From the NCBI GenBank assembly GCA_039934035.1, contig JBDTMZ010000033.1, positions 1 to 64,000 on the forward strand: 64,000 nt of DNA, read 5' to 3'. This stretch comes from Solibacter sp039934035. Lineage in GTDB: Bacteria; Acidobacteriota; Terriglobia; Bryobacterales; Bryobacteraceae. The translations under genes and the position numbers were made by a program. Under the pieces are notes generated by a model. That model did not search any database. It saw only the letters and a program-made list of their open reading frames with translations, and had not been told where the DNA came from. Positions 9,965 through 18,581 of the stretch are shown piece by piece (the stretch's first letter is position 1; the number at the start of each line of letters is the position of its first letter).

Positions 9965-12469
9965 GTGCTGCGGCGTGCCAAGTTCGCATTGGTTTGTGGG
10001 TTGATTTGCGTGCCGTGCCCGGGAGCCGCCGACGATGCGGTGGCGGCATTGCAGCGGCGTGACTTCGTCGCAGCGGAGCAGAAACTTCGGGCGGAGTTGA
10101 AACTCCACCCGAAGGACGCCGAGCGGCTGAGCATGCTCGGGCTGGCGCTGGATGGCCAGAACAAGCTCGACGAAGCGGGCAAGGTGCACGACGAAGCGGT
10201 CGCTCTGGCGCCGAATTCGGCGGGCGTACTGGGGAATTACGGCAATCATCTGGCGTTGAAAGGCGACGACCCGGCGGCGCGCGCGGCGTTTGAAAAGGTG
10301 CTGCGCCTCGATCCCCAGGACCGCTATTCCAACCTGCAAATGGCGCACCTGCTTTTGCGCACGAGGGATGCGGAGCACGCCAGGGGGGCGCTGGAGTTTC
10401 TGGAACGGCTGCCTGCCGCGGAGCAGGAAGGTCCGGAAGCGGCGGTGCTGCGGCTCACCGCGCTGGACCGTTCGGGCGATGCGGCGGGCGGGCAGGCCCT
10501 CGCGGAGAAGCTGTTGACGGCGGTGTCGAAAGACGCGGAGCAGAGCGCTTCAATCGGGTGGACGCTGGCGCTGGACGGGCAGTACGAGCGGGCGGAAACG
10601 TTTCTGACGCGGGCACTGGCGCTGGATCCGGCGAATTTCAAAATGCTCTACAACTCGGGCGTGGCGTCGCTGTATGCCGGCCATTTCGAACGGGCGCGCG
10701 ACGTGTTGGAGAAGGCGGCGCGGCAGAAGCCGGACAGCGTGGACGCGCTCTACAGCCTGGCCTTCACCTACAACGCGCTGAAGCAGCCGGAGCCGACTCT
10801 GCGCACGGCGGCAGCGGCGGCGCGGCTGGCGCCGAATCGCGCGGACGTACAGCGATTGATCGCAGTATCGGCGGGGGAACTGAAGGCCAACGAAGATTCG
10901 GCCGCGGCCTGGGACAAGTACGTGCTGCTGGCGCCGGATGACGATACCGGGCGCAGGGAGCGCGGCTTTGCGCGCGTGCATTTGCGCGATGTGGACGCGG
11001 GGATTGCCGATCTGGAGTGGTATTTGGCGCGGCATCCGAACGACCCGGTGGCGCACTACCAAATGGGGTTGGCGCTGAGCACGAACGATCCGACAAAGGG
11101 GATGGCGAGCCTCGATAAGGCGCTCGAGTTGAAGCCGGATTTTGTGGCGGCGCGGGCAGCACGCGGGGCGCTTTACTATTTGCAAGGCAAGCCGGAAGCC
11201 GCGGTGCCCGATCTGGAAGCGGCGTCGGCGGCGGAGCCTTCGAACGGCCTGATTCTGGATCGCCTGGGACAGGCCTACCGGGCGATGGATCGGCTCAACG
11301 ACGCGGTGACCGCACTGCGCAAAGCGGCGGAGCTTTCGCCCGGGGAGCCGACGATTCAACTCCACCTGGGCAGCGCGCTATCCGAGGCAGGGAAGGAGCG
11401 CGAGGCAGAGGTGCTGATCGAGAAGTACCGCAATACGCGGACGTCGCAGGCGCCGCGCGAACTGATGACCTATCTCAGTCTCACGCCCGAGCAGCAGCGC
11501 GCCGATTATCGCAAGCGGGTGGAGAAGGCGGTGCAGGACGCGCCGGAAGACGCCACCGCGCAGTTGCATTATTTGCGGCTGCTGCTGGAAGAGAATCAGA
11601 TGGCGCAGGCGGCTAAGACTGCGCGCGCTATGGCTGGCCTGAGTGCGAGCGCGGGTACGCTGGCCGACGCGGGCAGGGCGCTGCTAGAGGCGCAGCAGTT
11701 CGGTCCGGCGAAAGAGTTGCTGGCGAAGGCGGCGGCCTCGGACGCAACGGGCGGTGTGCAGTTTGAGCTGGCGATCGCGGCATTTCGCACGGCGGGCGCG
11801 GAAGAAGGATTGCGGTCGCTCGATGCGGTGCCGGAGACGCGGCGCGATGCCGGCTTTTATTTCGCGCGCGCGCAAATGTTGGACGCGGCGGGGCAGGGCG
11901 GGGAAGCGATCGCGGCGTCGGCGCAGGCGATTCAACTGTCGCCGCGGCGTGCCGAGTTCTACTGGCAGCTTTCGGTGCTGTTGAGCCGCAATGGCCGGAC
12001 TGATGGCGCGCTCAGCCTGCTCGACCGGGCGGAGAAGTTGTTCGCGAACGACCCGCAGATTTTGCTGGTGAAGGCGACGCTGCTGGAGGCGGATGGCAAG
12101 AGCGCCGAGGCAGACAAGGTGCTCGACGGGGCGCAGAAGCGCTGGCCGGAGGCCGCTCCGGTGTGGGTGGCGCGCGGCATTCTGGCGCATGCGCATCAAC
12201 GCTTCGACGAGGCGCGCAAGTCGCTGGAGACGGCGAGCGCACTGGGTGCGCGGTCGCCAGAAGCGTATTACTACCTGGCGGACAGCACGCTGCGTTCCGC
12301 TCCCAAGCGCAGGAAGGACGCCGAGGATGCGATCCGGAAGGCGCAGCAGATGGCGCCTGACGATGAAGCGATTAAGGCGCTGGCTGCACGGATTGCCAAG
12401 GGCACAGGCGAGGTGAAATCGCCGGACCCCGGGAAGTTGTTCCGCACCAGGCCGCCGCAGGAATGGTAA
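9965..12469 (+). CDS. Secreted tetratricopeptide-repeat protein
   Basis: 834 residues from GTG 9965, chosen for the GGAGAGGAG site 10 bases upstream and the signal peptide it opens (FALVCGLICVPCPGAADD). The rest is TPR helices from about residue 25 to 820, with the usual spaced Gly/Ala/Leu/Tyr/Pro pattern (for example LGLALDGQNKLDEAGKVHDE, LGQAYRAMDRLNDAVTAL). No catalytic domain is visible. It is flanked by two CRTAC1 paralogues, one divergent and one downstream in the same direction, so the three are likely to work together, perhaps with the TPR solenoid as a scaffold for the propeller proteins. That role is inference. Confidence 0.85.
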   Translation: MLRRAKFALVCGLICVPCPGAADDAVAALQRRDFVAAEQKLRAELKLHPKDAERLSMLGLALDGQNKLDEAGKVHDEAVALAPNSAGVLGNYGNHLALKGDDPAARAAFEKVLRLDPQDRYSNLQMAHLLLRTRDAEHARGALEFLERLPAAEQEGPEAAVLRLTALDRSGDAAGGQALAEKLLTAVSKDAEQSASIGWTLALDGQYERAETFLTRALALDPANFKMLYNSGVASLYAGHFERARDVLEKAARQKPDSVDALYSLAFTYNALKQPEPTLRTAAAAARLAPNRADVQRLIAVSAGELKANEDSAAAWDKYVLLAPDDDTGRRERGFARVHLRDVDAGIADLEWYLARHPNDPVAHYQMGLALSTNDPTKGMASLDKALELKPDFVAARAARGALYYLQGKPEAAVPDLEAASAAEPSNGLILDRLGQAYRAMDRLNDAVTALRKAAELSPGEPTIQLHLGSALSEAGKEREAEVLIEKYRNTRTSQAPRELMTYLSLTPEQQRADYRKRVEKAVQDAPEDATAQLHYLRLLLEENQMAQAAKTARAMAGLSASAGTLADAGRALLEAQQFGPAKELLAKAAASDATGGVQFELAIAAFRTAGAEEGLRSLDAVPETRRDAGFYFARAQMLDAAGQGGEAIAASAQAIQLSPRRAEFYWQLSVLLSRNGRTDGALSLLDRAEKLFANDPQILLVKATLLEADGKSAEADKVLDGAQKRWPEAAPVWVARGILAHAHQRFDEARKSLETASALGARSPEAYYYLADSTLRSAPKRRKDAEDAIRKAQQMAPDDEAIKALAARIAKGTGEVKSPDPGKLFRTRPPQEW

Positions 12470-12768
12470 GGGATGACGGGCGTATTTATCATTCAGGCGT
12501 GGGTTGAGTGTGGATTGAAAGGCCGCGCGAAGTGGACAGGCCAGGAGGCCTGCCCTACGCGGGTACGCGCCGCCTGGAAAGGCGGCGGCAGGCACGAGTG
12601 GGTGTCCCACACTTGCGCGCGATTCGCGATGGGGACAGGGTCGAAAAACGGTCGCTCCCTTACGGTCGCGGCTCGGATTGGGTCTCGGTCGCGTGACGGG
12701 GCTCGGTATCTCATCAAAGATCCTTTGGCGCAACGGCCATCCGCAACAGGCCAGGAGGCCTTTCGTCT
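12470..12768. repeat. Intergenic block of dispersed short repeats
   Basis: No gene is credible here. Two copies of the hairpin CAGGCCAGGAGGCCTG occur, at 12537-12552 (perfect) and 12747-12761 (last base lost). Between them, around 12650-12690, is CGCTCCCTTACGGTCGCGGC, a string I associate with dispersed repeats in Acidobacteriota and Planctomycetota (from memory, not checked). Short frames through it are rich in Arg/Pro/Gly and look non-coding. The second hairpin copy provides AGGAGG (12753-12758) 10 bases before the next start codon. Confidence 0.6.
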
Positions 12769-14529
12769 ATGACCCGGCGGGAACTGCTTGCATGGGGGGG
12801 CACTATGCTGGCCGCTTCACGCGGCGGGGCGCGTGCGCAGATGGCATCGCGCGGAGTCAGTGCGCTGCCGCGCGGTAAGCCTTCCGGCCGGCCGTTCCAC
12901 GCGAAATTCACCAATGTTGCCGGAGCGGCGGGATTGAAAGCGCCGGTGATCTATGGCACGCCCGGCCGTGCCGATTACATTCTGGAATCGATTGGCTGCG
13001 GCGTCGCCTTCCTCGACTACGACAACGATGGCTGGCTCGACATCGTGATGCTGACGGGAATGCGCCTGAGCGGGCCTACGCCCGAGGAAGCGACCATCCG
13101 CCTGTATAAGAACAATCGCGACGGCACGTTCCAGGACGTGACGGCCAAGAGCGGCCTGGGGCGGAGCGTGTGGGCGGCCGGCATCACGGTGGGCGACTAC
13201 GACAACGACGGCTTCGACGATCTGTTCATCACGTGCTGGGGGCAGAACCTGCTGTTTCACAATCAGGGCGACGGCACGTTCCAGGAGGTCACCGAGAAGG
13301 CGGGGCTGCTGCACGAGGGGAACCGATACGGCAGTGGATGCACGTGGGTGGATTACGACCGCGACGGCAAACTCGATCTGTTCGTTTCGAGCTACGTGGG
13401 CTTCGACACGCGGAAGATCCAGCCGCGCGGAAAGAACGTGGCATGCAATTGGCGGGGGGCGGCCACGTACTGCGGGCCCACCGGATTGCCCATGGAGCGA
13501 TGCCGATTGTATCGCAACAACGGGGACGGCACGTTCACCGATGTGAGCGAGCGCGCGGGCATACAGGCGGCAAAGCCGGGCTATGGGTTGACGGCCGTGG
13601 CGGCGGATTTCGACGGCGATGGCTGGCAGGACATTTACGTGGCGTGCGACAGTTCGCCGAGCCTGTATTTCCGAAACAATCGGGACGGCACATTCACGGA
13701 GCGGGGGCTGATCAACGGAGTGTCGCTGAATGAGGACGGACGCGAGCAGGCGGGCATGGGGATCGGCGTCGGCGATTTCGACAGCGACGGCGCGCTGGAT
13801 GTGTTCAAGACGCATTTTGCCGCCGACACCAATGTGCTGTATCAGAACAACGGCAAAGGGGCGTTTCGCGATATCACGCTGCGCGCCGGTTTAGGCGTGG
13901 AAACGCGTTTCGTGGGGTGGGGCGCGGCGATGGTCGATTTGGACAACGACGGGTTGGCGGACCTGTTCTATGTCACGGGAATGGTGTCGCCTGAATTGGA
14001 AAAGGCGCTTCCCGATTCGCCGTACCGCACGCCGTGCGTGCTGTTCCGCAACCTGGGTGGCGGCAAATTTGAAGAGCTGCTGGACCAGGCGGGTCCGGCA
14101 ATGAACGAGACGCACTCGAGCCGCGGGGTGGCCTTCGGCGATTTCGACAACGACGGGGACATAGATATCCTGATCATGAACATGAACGAACCGCCTTCGC
14201 TGCTGCGCAACGACGTTACAGGAAACGATCACTGGTTGAAGGTGCTGCTGGAGGGGACGAAATCCAACCGTAGCGCGATTGGCGCGACGGTGACGGTGCG
14301 GTATGGCGAGAGGAAGCAGGCGCAGGCGGTGATGGCGCAGTCCTCGTTTCTTTCGGCGAGCGACCGCCGGCTGCACTACGGATTAGGAGCGGAGACGAAG
14401 GCGGAAGTGCAGATTCGCTGGCCCAGCGGGGGCGAGGAAAAAGTCAACGATGTAAGCGCTGACCAGTTAGTCGTGATCCGCGAAGGTGAGGGAATTGTCC
14501 GCACGAATCGTTTCGGCGGGCGTGTATAA
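12769..14529 (+). CDS. CRTAC1-family FG-GAP/VCBS repeat protein with ASPIC/UnbV domain (copy 2)
   Basis: 586 residues. MTRRELL plus a short hydrophobic stretch forms the export signal. The shared landmark LPRGKPSGRPFHAKFTNV follows, then calcium-binding propeller repeats (FLDYDNDGWLDIV, VGDYDNDGFDDLF, VDYDRDGKLDLF, AADFDGDGWQDIY, VDLDNDGLADLFY, FGDFDNDGDIDIL) and the C-terminal ASPIC/UnbV domain (SNRSAIGATV, RRLHYGLG). It is highly similar to the protein encoded at 8112-9881, so the pair arose by duplication. The Shine-Dalgarno sequence AGGAGG lies inside a palindromic repeat, which is unusual. Likely extracytoplasmic; function unknown. Confidence 0.92.
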   Translation: MTRRELLAWGGTMLAASRGGARAQMASRGVSALPRGKPSGRPFHAKFTNVAGAAGLKAPVIYGTPGRADYILESIGCGVAFLDYDNDGWLDIVMLTGMRLSGPTPEEATIRLYKNNRDGTFQDVTAKSGLGRSVWAAGITVGDYDNDGFDDLFITCWGQNLLFHNQGDGTFQEVTEKAGLLHEGNRYGSGCTWVDYDRDGKLDLFVSSYVGFDTRKIQPRGKNVACNWRGAATYCGPTGLPMERCRLYRNNGDGTFTDVSERAGIQAAKPGYGLTAVAADFDGDGWQDIYVACDSSPSLYFRNNRDGTFTERGLINGVSLNEDGREQAGMGIGVGDFDSDGALDVFKTHFAADTNVLYQNNGKGAFRDITLRAGLGVETRFVGWGAAMVDLDNDGLADLFYVTGMVSPELEKALPDSPYRTPCVLFRNLGGGKFEELLDQAGPAMNETHSSRGVAFGDFDNDGDIDILIMNMNEPPSLLRNDVTGNDHWLKVLLEGTKSNRSAIGATVTVRYGERKQAQAVMAQSSFLSASDRRLHYGLGAETKAEVQIRWPSGGEEKVNDVSADQLVVIREGEGIVRTNRFGGRV

Positions 14530-14664
14530 GTCGGTCAAAGTCACTATTTACATCTCCCCCGCCAAAGGTTACACCCTACATTCAGTTTTTTCTTGCAAAG
14601 GTTTAACCATTGGGATAAGCTTCTACGCATTGTCAACGTCCGCAGTGTACGCGGTCGAAGACAG

Positions 14665-14681
14665 CACCCATCCGATGGGTG
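14665..14681 (+). promoter_or_regulatory. Hairpin upstream of TonB-dependent receptor
   Basis: CACCCATCCGATGGGTG can fold on itself or act as a dyad operator. It ends 28 bases before the receptor ATG, just upstream of the GTGGAGGGG ribosome-binding site, so it could control transcription or translation of the receptor. The rest of the 14530-14709 gap shows nothing else certain. Confidence 0.4.
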
Positions 14682-14709
14682 ACGAGAAATTGGTGGAGGG
14701 GACATCAGC

Positions 14710-17700
14710 ATGACGCCACGAAGCTTCAGGCTAGCCGTGTGTTTATTGGCATTGAGCAGTGCATCTGCCCTGTTTGGACAGGCAGTCAGCAGCTCAATCC
14801 TGGGTACGGTAGTCGACCCTGCGGGAAGCATCGTTCCGGATGCTCGTATCGTAGTGACGAATACGGGCACTGCAAACATCAACAACACTTTGACTGATAA
14901 TTCGGGATTCTTCCGGGTTGCGAACATTCTCCAGGGTTCGTACGCGGTCAAGGTAGAGGCAACTGGATTTAAGGCGCTCACCATCACGGAAATTGAACTC
15001 GGCGCGAGCGAAGTTCGCGACCTGGGCAAGCTGGTGCTGGCGCTTGGGAACGTCACGGATTCGATCAGCGTGACGGGCGAAATCGCGGCGGTCCAGACTG
15101 CAACCAGCGATCGCTCGGCATTGGTGGATGCCACTCAGTTCAATACCATGGCCATCAAGGGCCGCGACATGATGAGCTACATGAAACTGCTCCCGGGCGT
15201 GATCGATACGACCACGGGCCGCGATGCCGCGGGCGGAACGCCTCTGGGCGGACTGACCTTTAGCGGCAACACGGGCATCATCGGCTTCTCGGTGGACGGC
15301 GCGACCGACATGGACACCGGTTGCTCGAATTGCTTCACGCACTTCGAGCCGAACATCGATTCGATTGCGGAAATCAAGGTGATGGTATCGAACTTCGCGG
15401 CGGAATTCGGCCGCAACTCGGGCGCCACGATCAGCGTGACCACGAAGAGCGGCACTCAGGAATTCCATGGCAGCGGCTGGTGGACGCACCGTCATGAAGG
15501 CCTGAATTCGAACGCTTTCTTCAATAACCAGACCGGCCTGCCCGTGTCTCGCTATCGTTACAACATCGCCGGCTTCAGCGTCGGCGGCCCCGTGTTCATT
15601 CCGAAGCTGTTCAACCAGGACAAGACGAAAGTCTTCTTCTTTGCTTCACAGGAATACACCCGGCAACTGGTGAACGGCGCCAATCAGTACCGCTCGATGC
15701 CGACGCAGTTGGAACGCGACGGCGACTTCTCGCAGAGCATTTTGCAGAGCGGCGCAAAGATCATCGTGAAGGACCCGTTGAACAATGGCGTGCAGTTCCC
15801 CAACAATGTGATTCCGAAGGACCGAATCAACGGCTGGGGACTTTCCATGTTGAACTTCTTCCCGCTGCCGAACGCGTCGTTCGCTCCGGGTACAGCGCAA
15901 TTCCAGGCGAATAATTTCCAGTCCGCCGGAGCGAGCAAGCATCCGCGCAGAAATGACATTTTCCGCGTGGACGTCAACGCCACGCCGAAACTGAGCGGAT
16001 ACTTCCGCTACGGTCACGACAAGGACGATCTGGACACGATCTACAAGGGCATTCAGTTCCTGAAGAGCGTGCAGTTGCATCCGACACCGGGCGCCGGTTA
16101 TGTCACCACGATCAACTATACGTTCACCCCTACGCTGGTGAACCAGGCGACGTATAACTTTAGCTACAACTTCTTCGCTTACCTCGCAGCGAACCCCGCG
16201 GAAATCGCGCGTTCGCTGGCCGACGGCGCAACGGGAACGCCGCAGGCGGGGCAAGCTCTGCCGAGCCTGCTGCCGCTGCACACGCCGGGTCCCGGACCGG
16301 GCGGCGAGATGCTGCAGGGCCCGTGCAAATGCTCGAACGGTTACGCGCGCTTCCTGCCGCAGATGAACTTCGGCAACATTCCCCCGAACACGGCGAGCTT
16401 CAACGCCAGCGATATCGACTACGCGAACACGAACCGCATTAAGCAGTTTTCGGACAACCTGACGTGGATCAAGGGCCGCCACACGATTAAGGCCGGTATC
16501 TACGCCGAGTACAACCGCAAACTGCAGCCCGGCAACACGAGCTACCTGGGCAACTATGACTTCGGTACCAATTCGAGCAACCCGTTGGATTCCGGTAACG
16601 GCTATGCCAACGCCCTGCTCGGCAACTTCAACACCTATTCCGAGAATTCCGGGCACTTCGTGTACGACGTGCGTTACTGGAACACGGAATTCTACGTTCA
16701 GGACGACTGGCGCATCGGTAAACGCGTGACCCTCAACTTTGGCGTGCGCTTTTATCACGTGTCGCCGCAGATCGATTTGAACAACGAGTTCTCTTATCTG
16801 GATGTTTCCCGGTACGACCGCAAGGCCGTTCCGCGAATCTACGCTCCGTTCTGCAAGAACGGCACGAACCCCTGCACGGGCACGAACCGCATCGGCATCG
16901 ATCCGGGCACCGGCACGCAGGTTCCGGCGGCCTACATCGGCCTCTTCGTTCCCGGCACGGGCAACACGGCCAACGGCATGGTGGTGGACGGTGTCGGCGG
17001 CGCTCCGCTCGATACCTATACCAACCGTTACATCGCTCCGGCTCCGCGCATCGGTTTCGCGTGGGACATTTTCGGCGATGGCAAGACCGCGCTGCGCGGC
17101 GGCTGGGGTATGTTCTACGATCGTCTCGACGGCAACCAGGTGTACAACATGTCTGGCCAGCCGCCGGTCGGGTACCAGCCGACAGCGTACTATGGCAACA
17201 TCTCGAACCTGGCGACCCTGGGCGGATTGTTCGGACCGCAGACGATCAATCAGTGGAACGGCCATACGCCGATTCCGCAGAACCGCTCGGCCAGCTTGAG
17301 CGTGCAGCGTAATCTGGGCTGGGGCACCGTGGTCGACGTGGCCTACCAGGGCACGTTCGGCGTCAACCGTCCCTTCCGCGTCAACCTGAACCCGGTTCCG
17401 CTGTACTCCGGCTGGGGCACGTATCAGGATCTGACCCAGCCGCCGACCAGCAATAATCAGCCGGCGCGCCTGCCTTCGTCGCTGTCGCGAGTGAACTATC
17501 CGGGGTACGGCGATGTCAACCAGCAGCAGTTCGGCGCGAAGTCGCGGTACGACGGCCTTCAGATTTCAATGAAGAAGGCTCCGACGCACGGGCTGATCTT
17601 CGGCTTCTCGTATGCGTGGTCGCATTCGTTCTCGGTGACGTCGTTCGATCCGCTGGTGGCGGACAACTACCAGCGCAACTGGGGTCCGCAGAACTCCGAT

Positions 17701-18285
17701 CGCCGCCATGTTGGTTCGTTCTACTACGCGTACGACATCCCGAAACTCGGTAAGAAACTCAACTCCAGGCCACTGGGTATCGTGACCGATGGCTGGAATT
17801 TCTCCGGGATCACCGGCTTCTCGACCGGCTCGCCGTTCACGCCGAGCTTCTCGACCACCAACAACCTGGACTTCACGGGCAGCCCCAACATCAATCCGCG
17901 CATCGATGTGGTGGGCGATCCGTACCAGAATCTTCCGGCCAGCAATCCATCCCTTCCGCACGGCCGCGTGTTCTTCAATCCGGCGGCATTTGCCCGTCCG
18001 GCAGTGGGCAGCATCGGCAGCGCGGGCAACAACATCATGTACGGTCCCGCTTACATCAACCACGACGTCACCCTGAATCGCAGGATTCCGCTGGGCAAGA
18101 GTGAGCGTCGCGAACTTCAGCTGAAGGTGGAAGCCTTCAACGTGCTGAACCACCCGCAGTTCACGGGCGTCAACAGCAGCTTCACCTTTAATGCTGCCGG
18201 AGTGAACAGCAATGCGAACATCGGGGCTCTCACGGGCGAGCGCGGACCGCGCATCATCTCCCTCGAAGTGCGCGTTCACTTCTAG
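14710..18285 (+). CDS. TonB-dependent receptor, Oar-like, complete
   Basis: 1191 residues. Signal peptide (LAVCLLALSSASALFGQA), then a carboxypeptidase-regulatory-like domain (about 30-110: ILGTVVDPAGSIVPDARIVV, GSYAVKVEATGFK). The plug follows (about 120-250: MKLLPGVIDTTTGRD, NFAAEFGRNSGATISVTTKS), then a long beta-barrel rich in aromatic/Gly strands, ending in a typical aromatic terminal residue (LEVRVHF). This is an outer-membrane protein of the acidobacterial Oar group, usually assigned to uptake or surface functions powered by TonB. A strong ribosome-binding site (TGGAGGGGACATCAGC) precedes the ATG. A strong terminator follows, so it is probably monocistronic. It sits immediately before the GH59 enzyme gene. 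Confidence 0.93.
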   Translation: MTPRSFRLAVCLLALSSASALFGQAVSSSILGTVVDPAGSIVPDARIVVTNTGTANINNTLTDNSGFFRVANILQGSYAVKVEATGFKALTITEIELGASEVRDLGKLVLALGNVTDSISVTGEIAAVQTATSDRSALVDATQFNTMAIKGRDMMSYMKLLPGVIDTTTGRDAAGGTPLGGLTFSGNTGIIGFSVDGATDMDTGCSNCFTHFEPNIDSIAEIKVMVSNFAAEFGRNSGATISVTTKSGTQEFHGSGWWTHRHEGLNSNAFFNNQTGLPVSRYRYNIAGFSVGGPVFIPKLFNQDKTKVFFFASQEYTRQLVNGANQYRSMPTQLERDGDFSQSILQSGAKIIVKDPLNNGVQFPNNVIPKDRINGWGLSMLNFFPLPNASFAPGTAQFQANNFQSAGASKHPRRNDIFRVDVNATPKLSGYFRYGHDKDDLDTIYKGIQFLKSVQLHPTPGAGYVTTINYTFTPTLVNQATYNFSYNFFAYLAANPAEIARSLADGATGTPQAGQALPSLLPLHTPGPGPGGEMLQGPCKCSNGYARFLPQMNFGNIPPNTASFNASDIDYANTNRIKQFSDNLTWIKGRHTIKAGIYAEYNRKLQPGNTSYLGNYDFGTNSSNPLDSGNGYANALLGNFNTYSENSGHFVYDVRYWNTEFYVQDDWRIGKRVTLNFGVRFYHVSPQIDLNNEFSYLDVSRYDRKAVPRIYAPFCKNGTNPCTGTNRIGIDPGTGTQVPAAYIGLFVPGTGNTANGMVVDGVGGAPLDTYTNRYIAPAPRIGFAWDIFGDGKTALRGGWGMFYDRLDGNQVYNMSGQPPVGYQPTAYYGNISNLATLGGLFGPQTINQWNGHTPIPQNRSASLSVQRNLGWGTVVDVAYQGTFGVNRPFRVNLNPVPLYSGWGTYQDLTQPPTSNNQPARLPSSLSRVNYPGYGDVNQQQFGAKSRYDGLQISMKKAPTHGLIFGFSYAWSHSFSVTSFDPLVADNYQRNWGPQNSDRRHVGSFYYAYDIPKLGKKLNSRPLGIVTDGWNFSGITGFSTGSPFTPSFSTTNNLDFTGSPNINPRIDVVGDPYQNLPASNPSLPHGRVFFNPAAFARPAVGSIGSAGNNIMYGPAYINHDVTLNRRIPLGKSERRELQLKVEAFNVLNHPQFTGVNSSFTFNAAGVNSNANIGALTGERGPRIISLEVRVHF

Positions 18286-18326
18286 TTCGAAACTGTCAGG
18301 CTGCCTGCGGGCCTGATGCGGAAACG

Positions 18327-18373
18327 GGCCGGCTTCTCTCCTAAAGGGGAGGGAAGCCGGCCTTTTGATTTTT
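18327..18373 (+). terminator. Strong rho-independent terminator after the receptor gene
   Basis: A long GC-rich stem (GGCCGGCTT-C-TCTCC pairing with GGGGA-G-GGAAGCCGGCC, loop TAAA) is followed by TTTTGATTTTT. It separates the receptor from the GH59 gene. The rest of the 18286-18581 gap shows nothing further. Confidence 0.88.
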
Positions 18374-18581
18374 GGGGGTAAGACTGCGGGAGGGGCGGAA
18401 GGTTCTGACGAACGCCGGGCTCCTCTTGCAGGGAGGACGTTCTTTTGATTTGCCCTTGCCATGAGGGTGAGGAGTCCGTCTTCCACATGAAAAGTATTTC
18501 CTGCTGAACGGCACCAGGAGTCTCCCCCGTGTCCGCCCAACGTCGTTCGGCAGTAGAATGCGATGAGGGCAATGATAGAGT

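Noticed and set aside
8820..10004. 394-codon plus-strand frame
   Set aside because: Antisense to the CRTAC1 gene; the repetitive translation only mirrors the propeller repeats.
12473..12772. Short plus-strand frames (60-100 codons) across the repeat block
   Set aside because: They translate dispersed repeats, start without ribosome-binding sites and have Arg/Gly-rich non-protein composition.
15646..17265. 539-codon minus-strand frame
   Set aside because: Antisense of the TonB-dependent receptor; no domain and atypical composition.
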